This document shows, piece by piece, positions 45,272 through 60,200 of a stretch of 64,000 bases of DNA (the first letter of the stretch is position 1; each line of letters starts with the position of its first letter). The notes beneath the pieces were generated by a model. The model did not search any database, was not told where the DNA came from, and was given only the letters and a program-made list of their open reading frames with translations. The stretch is from contig CM049317.1 of the NCBI GenBank assembly GCA_026874595.1, positions 23,486,401 through 23,550,400 of the forward strand, given 5' to 3'. The DNA comes from Sipunculus nudus (taxonomy: Eukaryota; Annelida; Sipuncula; Golfingiida; Sipunculidae). The position numbers and the translations under genes were made by a program.

Positions 45272-48200
45272 CTATAAACCACCAGAACAGGAATTATAAG
45301 TCAATTAAGTCATGTGACTGTAGCATTTAGTCATGAGGTTTTTACATTCTTTTTTACAAAATTATTTTTATTAAAAAGTGCAGTCTTTAAATGCAGCAAC
45401 TGAAATGTTAAAAACATGCAAAAAATTCAAGTACTAATTTCAACTCTACTTCTTTTAGAAGGATTATGGTCTCTCAACTTATATGAACTGATGCTCAATA
45501 TTAATGAAGGTATCTCTATATCTCTCTTGAATACTTAATTTCCTTAAACAGTGAAACCTAATAATTAGGACAACCAATGGGATATATAGTAGTTGGACTT
45601 TTGATGCGATTCTCTTAGCAATTTCCTAAATCAAGATCTAAAAGAGTTGGAGCTGTGAAAAGGTGGTTATTATTTGAGGCTGTCGCTAACGCGAGGTGGT
45701 TGTTAGGCAAAGTTTTACTGAGTATATAAATAATATTAGACAAAGATGAAAACAAACATAATTGACAAATGTATCTATATTATAATGGATGTTGGTACCA
45801 CTCATCTTTTGTCACACAACTCCCTTGTGGCCACACCTCAGAAATGCCTCTTATTGGTCTGGAACTGTTGGGGATAATGTCAAGTGAGTCCTAAGGGGGG
45901 GGGGGGGTCATTCTCCATATTTCCCATAAAGAAAATTTCTAAATATTTCATGATGGGGCTATTGCAGCACCATCTATCAGGAACTATGAGAAATATGAAA
46001 CAAGTGACCCATGGGTCATGACGCTCAGCTGCCAAGCATGACCTGTGACATCATGGACTGAGATTCACAACTTCCAGTCAAATTTTGAAGAACCAATTTG
46101 CCAATTTGTTGAAAATTTTCTTTGACAACAGAAATATATATCACCTATGTCTGGTTAAAACACAGTGAATTGATGGTCTGAGGAAAATGCATGATTGTAA
46201 AGCTATCAGGAACTATTCCAACAGCTTGCTTGAAACCTGTCAGTCTCAAAGGAACACCACAAATGGAAAATATAAGATCAAAATATATAGCAAAAGTCAA
46301 GGAAATACATGCAAGAATTATTGAGAAACAGGTGCTTCTGTATGAATTTTTATTCAATACAAGCCAACTGTGCTGGACTTTTATAAATGATGGTAATATT
46401 TATTCAGAAATATTTGACCCAATCCTTTACAAGATTACATAAATATACATCCAACTGCATTCACTCAAACTGTTCTTGAGATATTATGATCAAAAGTAAT
46501 TAAAAGATGGTTGCCTGGTGGCCATATTGGACTTCTGACAAGTCTGAAATCAGACAACAAACATTCTCTAAATTGGACCAAGCATTAAAGAAAAATTACT
46601 GAAACTGCACTGAAGAAAGAATTTCTAAGGTGGCTAACTGGCAGACATTATGGATTTCTGACAAGTATGACATTTGATATCCCACATTCTCCAATAAGAG
46701 ACCAAACTTGGGCAAATTATCCAGTAATGAATGCCCGAAAATTATTCAAAAGGCATGTCCAGGCCCTCATATCAGATTTATAGATATGCAATTGTAAAAA
46801 GTGTAAGTCCAATATTTTTTATTATCACTCTGCTTTTCAATGGGGTCAGCAGGGTAGGTAAACTGCCAAACCTGAAAGAAAAGAAATGTAGAAAGCATGA
46901 CTAAGAGTCTTGAAATAAAACAAAAAGCCATCCTAAATCAAGGTACACAACCACATATTATGAGAACAAACACTTGCTTTTATATGTGGTGATATATATT
47001 AAAATATTCAGATATCTAGGAAACTAAGTTTATTGCTAGGATTCCATAAAATAAACTGCAAAATGTTCCCATCATCTTATAAATCAGTAGCTAAACCTTA
47101 ATACTATACTCTCATAGTCTTAATGCCTGGCTGAAGCATTCTGACAACAGTGTTTTTGTTATGAAGTAACGAGGTACTTATCATTGAGCCTTATCACTTA
47201 ATAGGCTGATACAAAAGGGAGTCATATGTCACCAGTGTCACTCACAATTACAGCCACACAGGGAGATGTACCAGCTGGAGTGGGGTGGTTATATATACAA
47301 GAAAAATAGAGATGGTCTATAAAATAAGTAATTGTGAACATCCCTGACCTATGACCTTGGCCTTTTGCCCATATATCAACTGGATTCTTTCTAAATGATG
47401 GGTAACTACTAACCACTTAAATCTGGTGTAATTACTTGGCAACCAATGGGTGAATAACTTTGACCTGCAACCTTTAAACTGCTGACCAGCTGACCCCAAA
47501 ATCAATAAGTTATTTTTTCAAGCAAAAAGACCCATAAATATGAAGTTTGAGTCAAACTGAGTGATGCATAGATGTGGCATATGTGAAAGACTGAAGGTTT
47601 GGGTTGAACAGTTACACTTGAAATATGCTCACAAGCATTTAGAACAATTAAATATTGTGACCTTGACCTTTGACTTTTTGACCTCAACATCAATAGGCTT
47701 CTTTCCTTATTGGTATGTAAGCCATATATGACAGATGGAAGGTACAGATTGAAAAGTTTGCCTGAAAATGACTCCACGCAAGAAGTGGGTGCTGTGAACT
47801 TGACCTTTGACCTCAAAATCAACAGGTCTTTTCCCCTGTTGGCAGAGAAGCGATATCAGTGCTTGAAGGTTTGGAATGAATAGTCTAGCTTGAAATGTGT
47901 CCACAACCTTTTCAAAGAAGTGGATCCTGTGACCCTGACCTTTGACCTTGTGACCTCAAAATCTATAGGATTCTTCTCCAACTTAGTAGGTGAGCTATAT
48001 GTGAAAAATCAAAGAATTGAGATGAAAGGGTTGGCTTAAAATGCATCCACAGGCTTTTCAAAGAAGAGGCTCCTGTGACCTTGACCTTTGACCTTTTGAC
48101 CTAAAAAAAATTATGGTTCTTCCCCTGTTTGTAGGCGAGCTGTATGTGAAAGATGGAAGGTTTGGGATGAAAATTTTGTCTCAAAGAGTTATTTCTGGGG

Positions 48201-51200
48201 GGTGCAAACACACCCCATATCTTCGAGAATATAGGTCGCAGTGACCTAATTTCAGGTTTGCAAGGAGATCTTTTTATAACCTCTAAGACTGCATAGAGTT
48301 CATGGCCCTAGCCCCTACAGTTACGATTTGTGCCCTGCTAACGGCCGGACGGCCAGCCGGACGGACAGATGGAAGGACAACACAAAGACCCATCGCTATA
48401 GCCCAGCATGACTGAAAGTCAGCTGAGCTAAAAATGGGTGATATGCTAGTTGTAATGGTAGAAAAGACATAATGGCAATGGAAGGTGATATCACTGCAAT
48501 GGAAGTATAAAATACTTACATTCACCTGACATAATTTTCTGTTTCCAGTTTAATCAAAACAAGCATTCAGGCCAGGAGCAAGATGTAAGAGATGTAAAGT
48601 AAGTATAGGGATATCATCTAAGGTAAAAACAGACATGGTTCTAAGGTGTAATAATCATGCTGACACTTACAGTGGCATAGATCTGCAGTCCATCATGTCC
48701 ACCCAGGGCATAAAGCTGTCCACCAAATGTCACTAAACCAGCGGCACTTCTCTGTCTGGTCATGCTCGGGGCCAGGTTCCATCTAGAGGGATAAACTCAA
48801 CAGTCAGTCCATACAAGTCACCAACAGGCCTTGACGTCCATCTCACACCTACAAACATCTATATGAAATGGACCATTTCCATACATGCCAACCCTACCTA
48901 AAGAAGTGTTAGCTTACTGATTCAGGGGTGACTACCATGCCTACCACCTCTGAGTGCAATCCCTACCGCTTTTCTTACCCCGTCTCAAAGATGCATCAAT
49001 TTTAACTGCACTTCCTTCAGAACAAGTAATCTTAGTGACTTACTAATTCTTAAAATGCAGCATGGCAGTGTTTTCCTATAATTAGTGTTACAAGGATTGT
49101 ACCCTTACTGTTATCTTGGTGATATCAGAGAGACCAAAGGTTACTGTTTCAGGCCTGGTTTTAGTAATGATATGTTGTAATGAAAATTTGCCAAACTCGA
49201 TTCATGCATAACAATACATTGCTTTTGTTTGCAACTTAATTTAAGAGATTCGTTTGGCTTGTTGAGAGTATACAGAAGATACTCCTTGTCAAGTTACTCT
49301 GCCCTTTGACCCTAGTTACTGGGGCTTATAGGCAGCCCCAGGACCCCAGCCTAGCTACCTCTTTTTAAATTTCAAATGTTGGCATGTATGCATTTCCTGA
49401 GAAAAACTGAATTTGTCTCCTCTGAAACCATTTATAATAATACAAGTTTCAAATAAATTCAAAGTAGAGACCAAAGATTACCCCATGCCTAAAATACCTA
49501 CTAACTGAATGTCCTGAGATAGCTCCTTTTCTGTCCAGGCCATGCTAGAAGGCAGATATGCCATCTTTAATAATACAGGTTTACTACACTTCCAGGAGAT
49601 CAGATTTTCATTGACTTTTCATGACCCCCCCCCCCCCCCCCTCCCTTGCTTTAGTTTAAGTATTTAGGTGCAAAAAGTGGCTACCATGATTCATACAGTC
49701 ATCACTATATTATAAAACAGAAAGTTAGTATGGATGAAAGACATTTTCATGTGAAGTTTCATTCAAAATGTACCAAAATGAAGTAACACACACATTTTTT
49801 ACAACATGTCTACTGTGTAAAGATTTAACACTGAGTGCCACTCACTTATCCTCAATTGGATCATAAAACTCTACTGTGTGCAGGGAGGTTACGCCGTCAT
49901 AACCACCACAAACATAAAGGCGACCATCCAGGGCTGCTGTACCCACCGCACTATAAAATACAGTAAAAATATGTCACAAGAAATACTCATGTAGATAAGA
50001 TTGTATACAGTAAAACCTCCATATTACAGGCATCAATGGGATATGTGTGTTTTTTATATGGACATATTCACATACCAGGTATGTTTAAAAGATCATTCTC
50101 AACTTGTAGTGAGAATTAAACATACCTATCAAAGGTGTCTTTTTTATTTAACTCCGCTAGAAAACCATGTATCTGACATATTTTTTGTGACTTTGAGACT
50201 TGTATGCTGAAAACCGAACCAGTCTAAGACAGGATTTTCAGCATTTACCGTAAAATTTGCCATTTGAACCGCAATTTTGTCATTTTCAAACTTGGTTATT
50301 ATGTGCTTGGGAAAAGGACAACAAGCCGTGTAGGACAAAGCAGACATTTCAGACTGGGCATTAAGCAGCCGGTTTACAAATTTCATACGATTAGGTCAGG
50401 TAGATATGTTGACCCCATGGACCTTTCATGTGTCTTGAGGGCAAAACACTAGGTTATATTCGTGTCGCGAGTGCAACGCACTCACATGGGCGCCAAAATA
50501 AGGATACATAATCATTTGCAATAATACATATATTACATACACACTTTTACACTATTAGTTAATTGTGTCTGAATTCAAATGTTTCCCCGCAAAACCATCC
50601 AAGCACACAGAAATACTATATCAAATTCACCTGTTGTATATGTTGTTATGGCTCTGTGTGTGAGTAAACATAGTCCACATTTACCTGTTTATGACAACAA
50701 CAATGCGAAACTAAAAGTGAAACATTGCGCATGATCAACAACTCTTAAACAAAGAAAAGAAACATGAAAGAATAAACATTGGCTTGAATCTTGAAAATCT
50801 TGATTCGTCAGGTGGTATGTGAGGTATGTTGATGTTTTGGACATATGATCGTACCCGCTGCCAGATTATACAAAATAATCTACAGGAGTAAGCAAACGGT
50901 TATAGAAGGTAACTTTGGCAGATACCATTATATTTGCAGGAGGAAACCACATATTGGCAGATACCATAATATTCGCAGGAGGAAACTTATTTCAAGAATA
51001 TATAACACACCTGGTATGTTTATAGGTCCCTTTAATAAACATGTTTCGTGCTCAACCTGAGTAGTGGCACATCCAGTTATGTGTTTCAGCAAATATGTTC
51101 AATGAAGGTGTGTTTCATTTTTGAGAGGAATTGATGAGAAAATGAATCTTTGGTTTTGGGATACAAGACCTGTTAGCATGGATGAAAGTAAGCTCTACCA

Positions 51201-54200
51201 TAAGCATTCAATGACAGCACTGAATCACTGAAGTCATCAGGAACAGTGGGTCAATTCATCTTCCGGAAGGGGGGGGGGGGAATGACTTGCAGACACACAT
51301 ATATATAAGGGTCTTTATGACACATTTCAAATATGTTAACTATTGTATGACACATTTCAAATATATATACTTAATTACAATGCAGATATATTACAATTAA
51401 GTGTAAGGTTTTACCAAATAAGATATTATGTTTCCAGTATAAGCTAATTCCAAACCAGGTTTCGATATCATATTTCATAGCAAACTCACAAATGGAGCCA
51501 TGTCTAAATACATCTATTTATTAATATATTTCATTGTATTATATAAATATTATTCTATGAATAGTGGGGGGATAATTAATTAGTATGCTATACTTTATTA
51601 GCCACAAGGTCTGACACGCTATCTTGCCTGTACCTGCAAACCTAGCTCAGTTGGCTATGTGTGTGTGGGTGTGTATGTGTTTACAATGTGTCTGAGTATG
51701 TTTGTTAAATATGTTTCCTACCTCCTTTTTCTGTTCATTGGTGCGACAACAGACCATGTCTGTGTGACTGGGTCAAATTTTTCAACAGTATTTAGCCTCT
51801 CCACTCCATCAAATCCGCCAACAGCATACAGACAACCTGGAAGTCGAGGCAGAAAAGTTGTGATTACACACGCATGGTACAGATAAGGCAATGATGCATT
51901 TGTGCTGCTGTGGGTGATTTAAAAATAACAAGCAAATACGTGGAATCAGTGTCCCCCACTTTGGGCTCTTGTTGTCTTTCATGCTTGATAAGCAACCAAA
52001 ATTATGGAGAAAATCTTAAGGGCACATGAAAACTTAAAACAGATCCACTATGACATGTGGTGACATCTGCAGGTGAACATATAAACTAAAACACATTGAT
52101 AAAAAGGACCAAAATTCACTAAGAAATATGGAGATATCTGCAGGCGAACATAAAAACTAAAACACATTGAGAAATTGGATCAAAATCAACTATGACATGT
52201 GGAGACATCTGCAGGTGAACATAAAAACTAAAACACATTGAGAAATTGGACTAAAATTTGATAATTTCCTTTTTCAGCTGGCGAGAAATATTTTTCAGAT
52301 AGACACTCCAAAACCAATCTCAACCTAGGTATGCATGAGAGCAATCACTGAACCAAATTTGAATGAAATTGGAAAGTTATCACACAGAAATGAAAGAAAT
52401 GGATGGACGGACAGCGAGACAAACCAAATCAATGTCCCCCACATCGGCGGAGCGGGGGACAATAAAACAAGTAAAAGTAACAAAATCTTAAAAATTATAT
52501 GGAAAATAAGGAGGAGTTTCCATGTTACCGACACTAGCATGGCATGAGTTTTGCTCATAATGGAGGGCTGCCCGCATTACAGAAGATCCAAACACCATCC
52601 AAGTCCAGGCCACACAATTCTGAGTACAAATCAGCTTCCATGAGGTTTGATTCCAACTCCACCTTCTTCAAGTCCAAGTTAATTGGAAATTTAGTCCAAG
52701 TCTGAGTCCAAGTCAAGCCTTATTGATAGATATTAAAAATGTGACTTTGATAATATCGTGAGCAGTTTTGTTGGTTTACAAATGCTTCACAGTTGAATGG
52801 CAATAGCTCTAAATGACATGATTCAGCTTAGTATATGTTTTTACATACTTGTAATTTACACTTGTAATTACTTTGCTTGGCTTCAGATTCGCAATTGAAA
52901 TTTTGAGATTTCTTTATTTTGAACTTTTTGCGAGAGTTTCATTTTTGTGATTGAACCAGAAAAAAATAAAATATAATGCAAAAAAAAAAGGTATGGTTCT
53001 CAGGCATTTTTTTTCAGAAATCAGTTTTTTTTATTACCTTTTTATTTGTATGTTTAAATAATATTTCATATGATCAGGGAAAGCATGATAATAACATAAT
53101 TTTTTTTTCTTAACAGGTAAAAGCACTACATAACATTTTCTAACAGGTAAAAGCACTACATAACAAAGGAAAACTTATCAAAATTGTATTAATGTATCTT
53201 CTTGAAAGATGAAAATAAAAATAAAAAATTTTGATCTGAAGGGTTAAAACTGACGCGGGCAGTGCCTGAGAACCGTAACTTTTTTTTGGCCTCAGTGCAC
53301 CAGTACTTGTATTTATTATATGATATGAATAAATTCAACACTATCTCATTCATTTCTGTTACAGTCCTCATGTTTTTATAATAATTAAGGTGTTTGCATG
53401 GACCATTCCATGTATTAGGTGAAGTTCCTGATTAAGGAACCATATTTCTGCAGGTGTGATAACATCATCCCCTCTTGATCTTCTGTGTAGGCCTATGGGG
53501 CATCTTATTCCTGATGGTTTCATATTCACGATTATCTACCATTCGCAAATAGAGCTAATTTTAAACCCTCTCGAACATTGAGGCCACCACAGTATAGTGC
53601 CTGATAGAGCTTTTTATTCTACTGGACATAAGGTGGATGGGTCTAATTTTTTTAGTCCTTACCTCTGAATCAGAGTACATGTCTTGAGTCCAAATCAGAG
53701 TCCCTAAAAAGTGGACTCCAGTGTGGACTCAAGTGTGGACTCAAGTGCGGACTCAAGTGCGTACTCAAGTGTGGACTCCAGTGTGGACTATTAAGTGTGG
53801 ACTCAATTGCAGACTCAAGTGTGGACTTGAGTCCTACATCACTGGCATCACATGACAATATCATAGAGGTGTAAAAAACCAAAGGTGGTTGTGATCAGAG
53901 ACTCTTCCATGTTGAAAGAATGTTAAAATGCACTACTTCTTTTATGGATATAACAAACATCATGAATGATACAAGTGGATATGAGAAATCACAGAATAGC
54001 CTTGTTATTCCTCTGTCTTGTATGTTTCAGTCATTAAGGAGTGAGAGGTTGGCAAAACCTCCGCCCACATGGTGCGGGTCACTTGTGTTAACACTGAGAG
54101 TATTCCTCAGTCTTTAATAATATCTCAATTTGTGTGAACAGTTAAATAGTTAAATATCTCTAAGAATTGTGTTCTTGAATTTATTAGAGAGGAAAAACAA

Positions 54201-57200
54201 GTGACCCATGGGTCATGACGCTCAGCTGACTGGGAAGAGATTTGCCAAAGGAAATTTTATCATCTGAATGGTAGTATATACCCATTCAACTGAAGCATCA
54301 AACAGATTAACCAACAGGCCAAGATTGTGACTGTATTTATATATCTCAAAAATAGAGAAAAAATGCATAAACTTTAAAAAAAATACAGGTGGTTCCACCA
54401 GGCTGCAGAAACTAATAAAACACGTAATGGTCAATATCCATGCAAAGAATCATGGTGAACTCTGCATTAGTTTTTCAGATACTTCAGCTTTTGAATCAAA
54501 TTTTCCATTATTCTGAGGGATACTTCGGAGTCCTATAGCTTGATGGATATGGGTAACAGAGACCTAATTTCAGGTTTCCACAGACACTTTTCATGGGCCT
54601 CCTTGCATGACAAGAATGAAGATTCTAAGTCCTGTTGTTACAATTTGTGCCACATTAACAGATGACAGCATCCTTAAAGGTCTCAAAAATAGAGAAAAAA
54701 AATCGTAAAAAAACCTGAACAAATACAGGTGGTGCCACCAGTCCATAACCATGGAGACTTTTCATGGGTCTCCCAGCGTGTCAAGAATGAAGATTCTAGG
54801 TCCAGTTGTAATAATTTGTGCCCTGTTAACAGATGTTCATATCTTTATAGGTCTCAAAAATAGAGAAAAAAAATTTGTAAAAAAAACCCGAACAAATACA
54901 GGTGGTGCCACCAGTCTGCAGAAACTGATGAAACACTCCATGATCAATATCGATACAGACAATTATGGTGATCGCTGCATTAGTTGTTCAGATACTTCAG
55001 CTTTTGTATCAATTTTTCCAAAATTCTGAGCTGTACTTTGGAGTACCATAGCTAAAAGGATTTGGGTAACAGAGACCTTATTTCAGGTTTCCATGTAGAC
55101 TTTTCATGGGTCTCCCGGTGTATCAAGAATGAAGATTCTAGGTCCAGTCATTACGATTTGTACCCTGTTGACAGATAACTACATCCTTAAAGGTCTCAAA
55201 AATAGAGAAAAAAAATTTTTTTTAATTTGAAAAAATACAGGTGGCTTCACCAGTCTGCAGGAACTGATGGAACACCTCTTGATTAATATATATGCAAAAA
55301 AATCATGACCATCAGTTTTGTAGTTATTGAGATGTTGCAGTTTGTTTTTATCAAATTTTCCATTATTCTGGGGGGTAATTGGGAGCCCCACAGCTCAAGG
55401 GATATGGGTAACAGAGACCTTATTTCAGGTTTCCATGAAGACTATTAATGGTCTTTCACTGTGTCAGGAATGAAGATTCTAGGTCCAGTCTTTACAATTT
55501 GTGCCCTGTTGACAGATATTCACATTTTTATAGGTCTCAAAAATAGCGAAAACAATTCGTAAAAAATTGAAAAATACAGGTGGCGCCACCAGTCTGTAGG
55601 ATGAGATGAAACTTCTCATGATCAATATGTATGCAAAAAATAATGACCACCAGTGATGTAGTTAATGAGATATTGAAGTTTTTGTATGAAATTTTTTAGT
55701 ATTCGGGGGGGGGGGGGGGGGGTACTTTGGGGCCCCATAGCTTGAAAGATATGGGTAACAGAGACCACTTATTTCTGGTTTCCATGGAAACTTTTCATAG
55801 GTCTCTCAGTGTGTCAAGAATGAAGATTCTTGTTCCAGTCTTTACGATTTGTGCCCTGGTAACAGATGTTCACATTTTTAAAGGTCTCAAAAATAAAGAA
55901 AAAATTTCGTAAAAAATCGAAAAATACAGGTGGCGCCACCAGTCTGCGAACACTGATGAAACATCTCATGATCAATATGTATGCAAAAATTCATGACCAT
56001 CAGTGATGTAGTTAATGCGATATTGAAGTTTTTGTATGAAATTTTTGGATATTCTGGGGGGTAATTGAGGCCCCATAGCTCGAATGATATAGGTAACAGA
56101 GACCTAATTTCTGGTTTCCAAGGAGATTTTTCATGGACCTCTCAGAATGTAAAGTTACAAGATTCTAGGTCCAGGGGTTACGATTTGTGCCAGGTTAACG
56201 GACAGACGGACGGACCGACAGGCGGACGGGCGACGGACAAAGACTGATCGCTATAGCTCAGATGACTTACAGTCAGCTGAGCCAAAAAAGCAACAAAGTA
56301 CACTGCTACCACTCTACTTTTTTGGGAAAAAATATTAAAATCTTATAAACAAGCAAATTCATGGAATTAATGTCCACCGCTTTGGGCTCTTGTTTTCTTT
56401 CATGCTTGATAAGCAACCAAAATTATGACAAGTGGAGAAAATCTTGAGAGCACATGAAGAACATACCCACTATGACATGTGGAGACATCTGCTGGCGAAC
56501 ATAAAAACTAAAATACATTGAGAAATAGGACCAAAATCTACTATGACATGTGATGACATCCGCATCCGCAGAGTGGGGGACAAAAATGTATCAAACTGTC
56601 TGGAGAAAGAATGAAAAAAGTATAAATCATTGCCAAACTGCAAAACTTTTGTACAATTTTCCTTCATGTGATACTTCTCAACTTGCTTCAGGTTTGAAAT
56701 TTGCAGTTGTGTGGCAAGTTTTATCAGGACTCGTCAGCATTTCATACATTCATTGATTTTGTTAAACATTGGCAACATCACAAATAGAAATAATATCAAA
56801 TAAAATGCCACTTTAATAATTTTCTTGACAGAGTATGTCTACTGCACTCAAAATTTCATTTACAGAGCCTTAAATTACCACCTGACCATGATAATTTGAG
56901 AAAAAAGTATTTTAAATAAACCCCTGAAAAAAAAGTATGAAAGAAGTATAAAAAGGGAGTCTTTCTTCAAAAAGGTATTTTACTTTAAAAAAAGTATATA
57001 GTGGCAGCACTGAAAGTAATGTATTTCCACCTAAAAAAAGTGATAAAACAGTAGTGGCCAGTGACTGAAGCATGATTAACATTAAATGAAACTTATGACA
57101 TTATTGGGTGTGTGTGTGTGTGTTTAGGGGAAGGGGGTGCCTGCCACACACCCAGCACCCTCAAGTATGAAATGTAGTAAAAAGTTTGAATGGGGAGCAA

Positions 57201-60200
57201 GATCACATAGAAAGCAAAAATGCCATTCACCAAGTGCTGGTCTAGCCCCCAAAAAATGGCTTTTTATAACAAATAAAACATATTACTGATTTTATAACAT
57301 GAAAGAGTTCTTCACTTAGCTGATCTATTAATAAACCTACTGATGCACCTACCATTGAGGACAGCGACCCCTACTCGGCTACGTAGTGTGTTCATTGGAG
57401 GAACTGCATGCCATCGCCCAACAACAGGATCAAAACACTCTGCCGTACTCAAAGAATCACCTGTGTAATAGAAATGTAACAGTTTAATGCCTTTCCATGC
57501 AGTACTGCCTTTAAGTGGCATTTTCATATTTCCAAATGTAATTACATTCAACTAAAACTTAATTATCAACTAAAATCAACTAAAATTTAATTCAAAGATA
57601 CATTTACATTTTTCATTATATATTTAAAGATTTTTTTATGTATTATTATATATTTATATTTATCATTATCATTGTATATTTATAAATATAAATTTATCAT
57701 TTGGCAAAAAAAAAGTTGGGTTCTCATTCACTTTTTTTTTCAGAGATCAGTGAGCGAGGGTGATTTTTATTTTTTACTTTTTTTATATGGTTTGATAAAA
57801 ATGTCATATGATCAAGGAAAAGCATGATTAAGACATATTTGTTTTGCTAAACAGGTAAAAGCACTAGATAACAAAGGAAATCTTATCACAATTGTATTAT
57901 TTCATCTTCTTGAAAGAAATGTCTGAGTTGCTGGAGCTCAAAGTTGGTAAGTCTCTATTGAAAATAAAGATAACAAGGCCTACAGGCCTAATGCGAACCT
58001 GTGCAAAGCTTGGGAGTATGAATGGAGGTTTATTTTTAAAATTTAATATTGATCCTTTTAAGTCCTGCATATCTACCTTAGTCATTATGATTTCAGCAAA
58101 ATGGACATTTCGGACCTGCAAGTTTCAGACTAGGATATTTTAAAACTAGAATATGGGTAGTCGACAAGCGACTATGTGTATCTGCAGAAATCAGAGTGGG
58201 ACACGTGAAGTGAGGCATGGATTAAGTGGCAAGGGGTATAGAGTGAGGTGTGTTTCATATTAGCATGGATGTCTGCAGCGTAAACATGAATGTAGGTGGT
58301 GCCCCCTGTCCTAAAATCGAGAAAATTGTCCAGGATGTACAAACCTGCAAAATTTCAGGTGGATACGTCAAACCAAAGCTGAGATATGAGTGATTTTATC
58401 CCAAGGCAGATGAACAGATGGACGGTGTTCATAAGTGGTGGCAGGTTGCGTCACCAGTTTTGCTTATGATGAAGAGCTATGTGAGATCTATACACATGCA
58501 AAATTTTGGCCCAATCGGTTCCCGAGATATGAGCTTGGATGTCTGCAGAGTAAACCTGAATGTAGGTGGCGCCACCTGTCATGAATTGAGAAAGCTGTCC
58601 AGGATGTATGAACCTGCAAAATTTCAGGTTGACAAGTCAAACCACTGCTGATATATGAGTGATTTTATCCCAAGGCAGATAAACAGATGGACGCTGTGCA
58701 TAAGTGGTTGCAGGTGGCACCACCAGTTTTGCCTATGATGAAGAGCTATGTGAGATCTATACACATGCAAAATTTTGGCCCAATCGGTCAAACAGTTCCT
58801 GAGATATGAGCTTGAATGTCTGCAGAGTAAACCTGAATGTAGGTGGCGCCACATGTCATAAAATCGAGAAAGCTGTCCTGGTTGTATAAACCTGCAAAAT
58901 TTCAGGTGGATAAGTCAAACAACTGCTGAGATGTGAGTGATATTATCCCAAGGCAGATGAACTGATGGACGCTGTGCAAAAATGGTTGCAGGTGGCGCCA
59001 CCATTTTTAGTGTTTGTTATAAAGCTATCAAAGGGCTACATTTGAGCAAAATTTTTAGCCTGATCGGTCAAACAGTTCCCAAGATATGCGGGTTTATGTG
59101 TGGAAACAGACACACAAATGGACACTGGGCAGCGAGGAAAGGTCAGAGTTCAACCAAAAATGAGGGCGCAGCAGTTCACATGTGACCTGATGATAAACCC
59201 AATTCTATTAAAATGCAAACCAAGTTTTTTCAAACAGCTGAAAGATATAGTTCCAATAATCCGGGAATTCTGCATCTAAACATTGTGTCTAAACGTCTAG
59301 ACGCTGAGTCTAGACACATTGTCTAGACACTCCCCCAGAGCCAGGTCAGTTGCTATGGTGATGTCTGGACCCCACCTGTTTGTACTGAGTGACCTCTTGA
59401 CTTGGCTGCTGAAAGTCAACATGTTGTCAAATCTGTTTTCAAATACAGAAAGCCTTTTTCAATTGGCTACAATGTTTTTTTAAAACTGTATTTACCCAAT
59501 CTATTCTTATAAAACTGGCAGAACCCTACCATAGAATAATTCTTGTAAAGTTTAAACCAATCAGCTTAACAGTTTCATCATAAATCAGTGTATAAGCTAG
59601 AAGAGTTTAAAATTACATTTTTTCTTGTAAAAAAACACATCAATGTAGGTGGTGCCACCAATACCTCAAAATCAGATATGACATATGTGACAAACATTGG
59701 CATAAAATTTGGTGATTATAGCTCTAGCCGTTTCTGAGATATTAATTTTAGTGTGCTTTTTTGGACAGATGACTAAGTTCAACCTCCTGTAACTCGGCCA
59801 AAAATCTCCAAACTGATACCATTTGAACAAACTTGAGAGAAATTGTTCCAGGGATCATTTCTGTGAAATATTGGACAATTTGGCTGGACAGTTTCAGAGA
59901 AGAAGATTTTTAAAGGTTTTTAAGCTTTTTCTCTATGAAATCTAAATTAATGCAGATACCCAATAATAAGCTCCAGGGCACCAAGTTTCACATGTGACTA
60001 ATTCTTACATTTAATTTGGAGCAGCTAGCTTCGACGGTTTCTGACTTACAGCCATGGATGGCGGAAAGCCAGCCCTGGACGGTGGACAGCGGAGGGCTGA
60101 CAATGGACGGACGACGCTGCGCCATTGATAATGCTGGGAGGGGGTGGGGGGGAGGGGGTGTTAAAATTTATGCACGCAGTGCCTGAGAGCCATACTGTTT

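Noticed and set aside
50000-50100. Tigger/pogo-like end (CAGTAAAACCTCCATATTA)
   Set aside because: No convincing inverted partner found at a sensible distance.
55706-55723. Very long G run as a biological signal
   Set aside because: Homopolymers of this length occur several times in the window (16063, 16263, 45895, 49626, 51270) and may partly be length errors.
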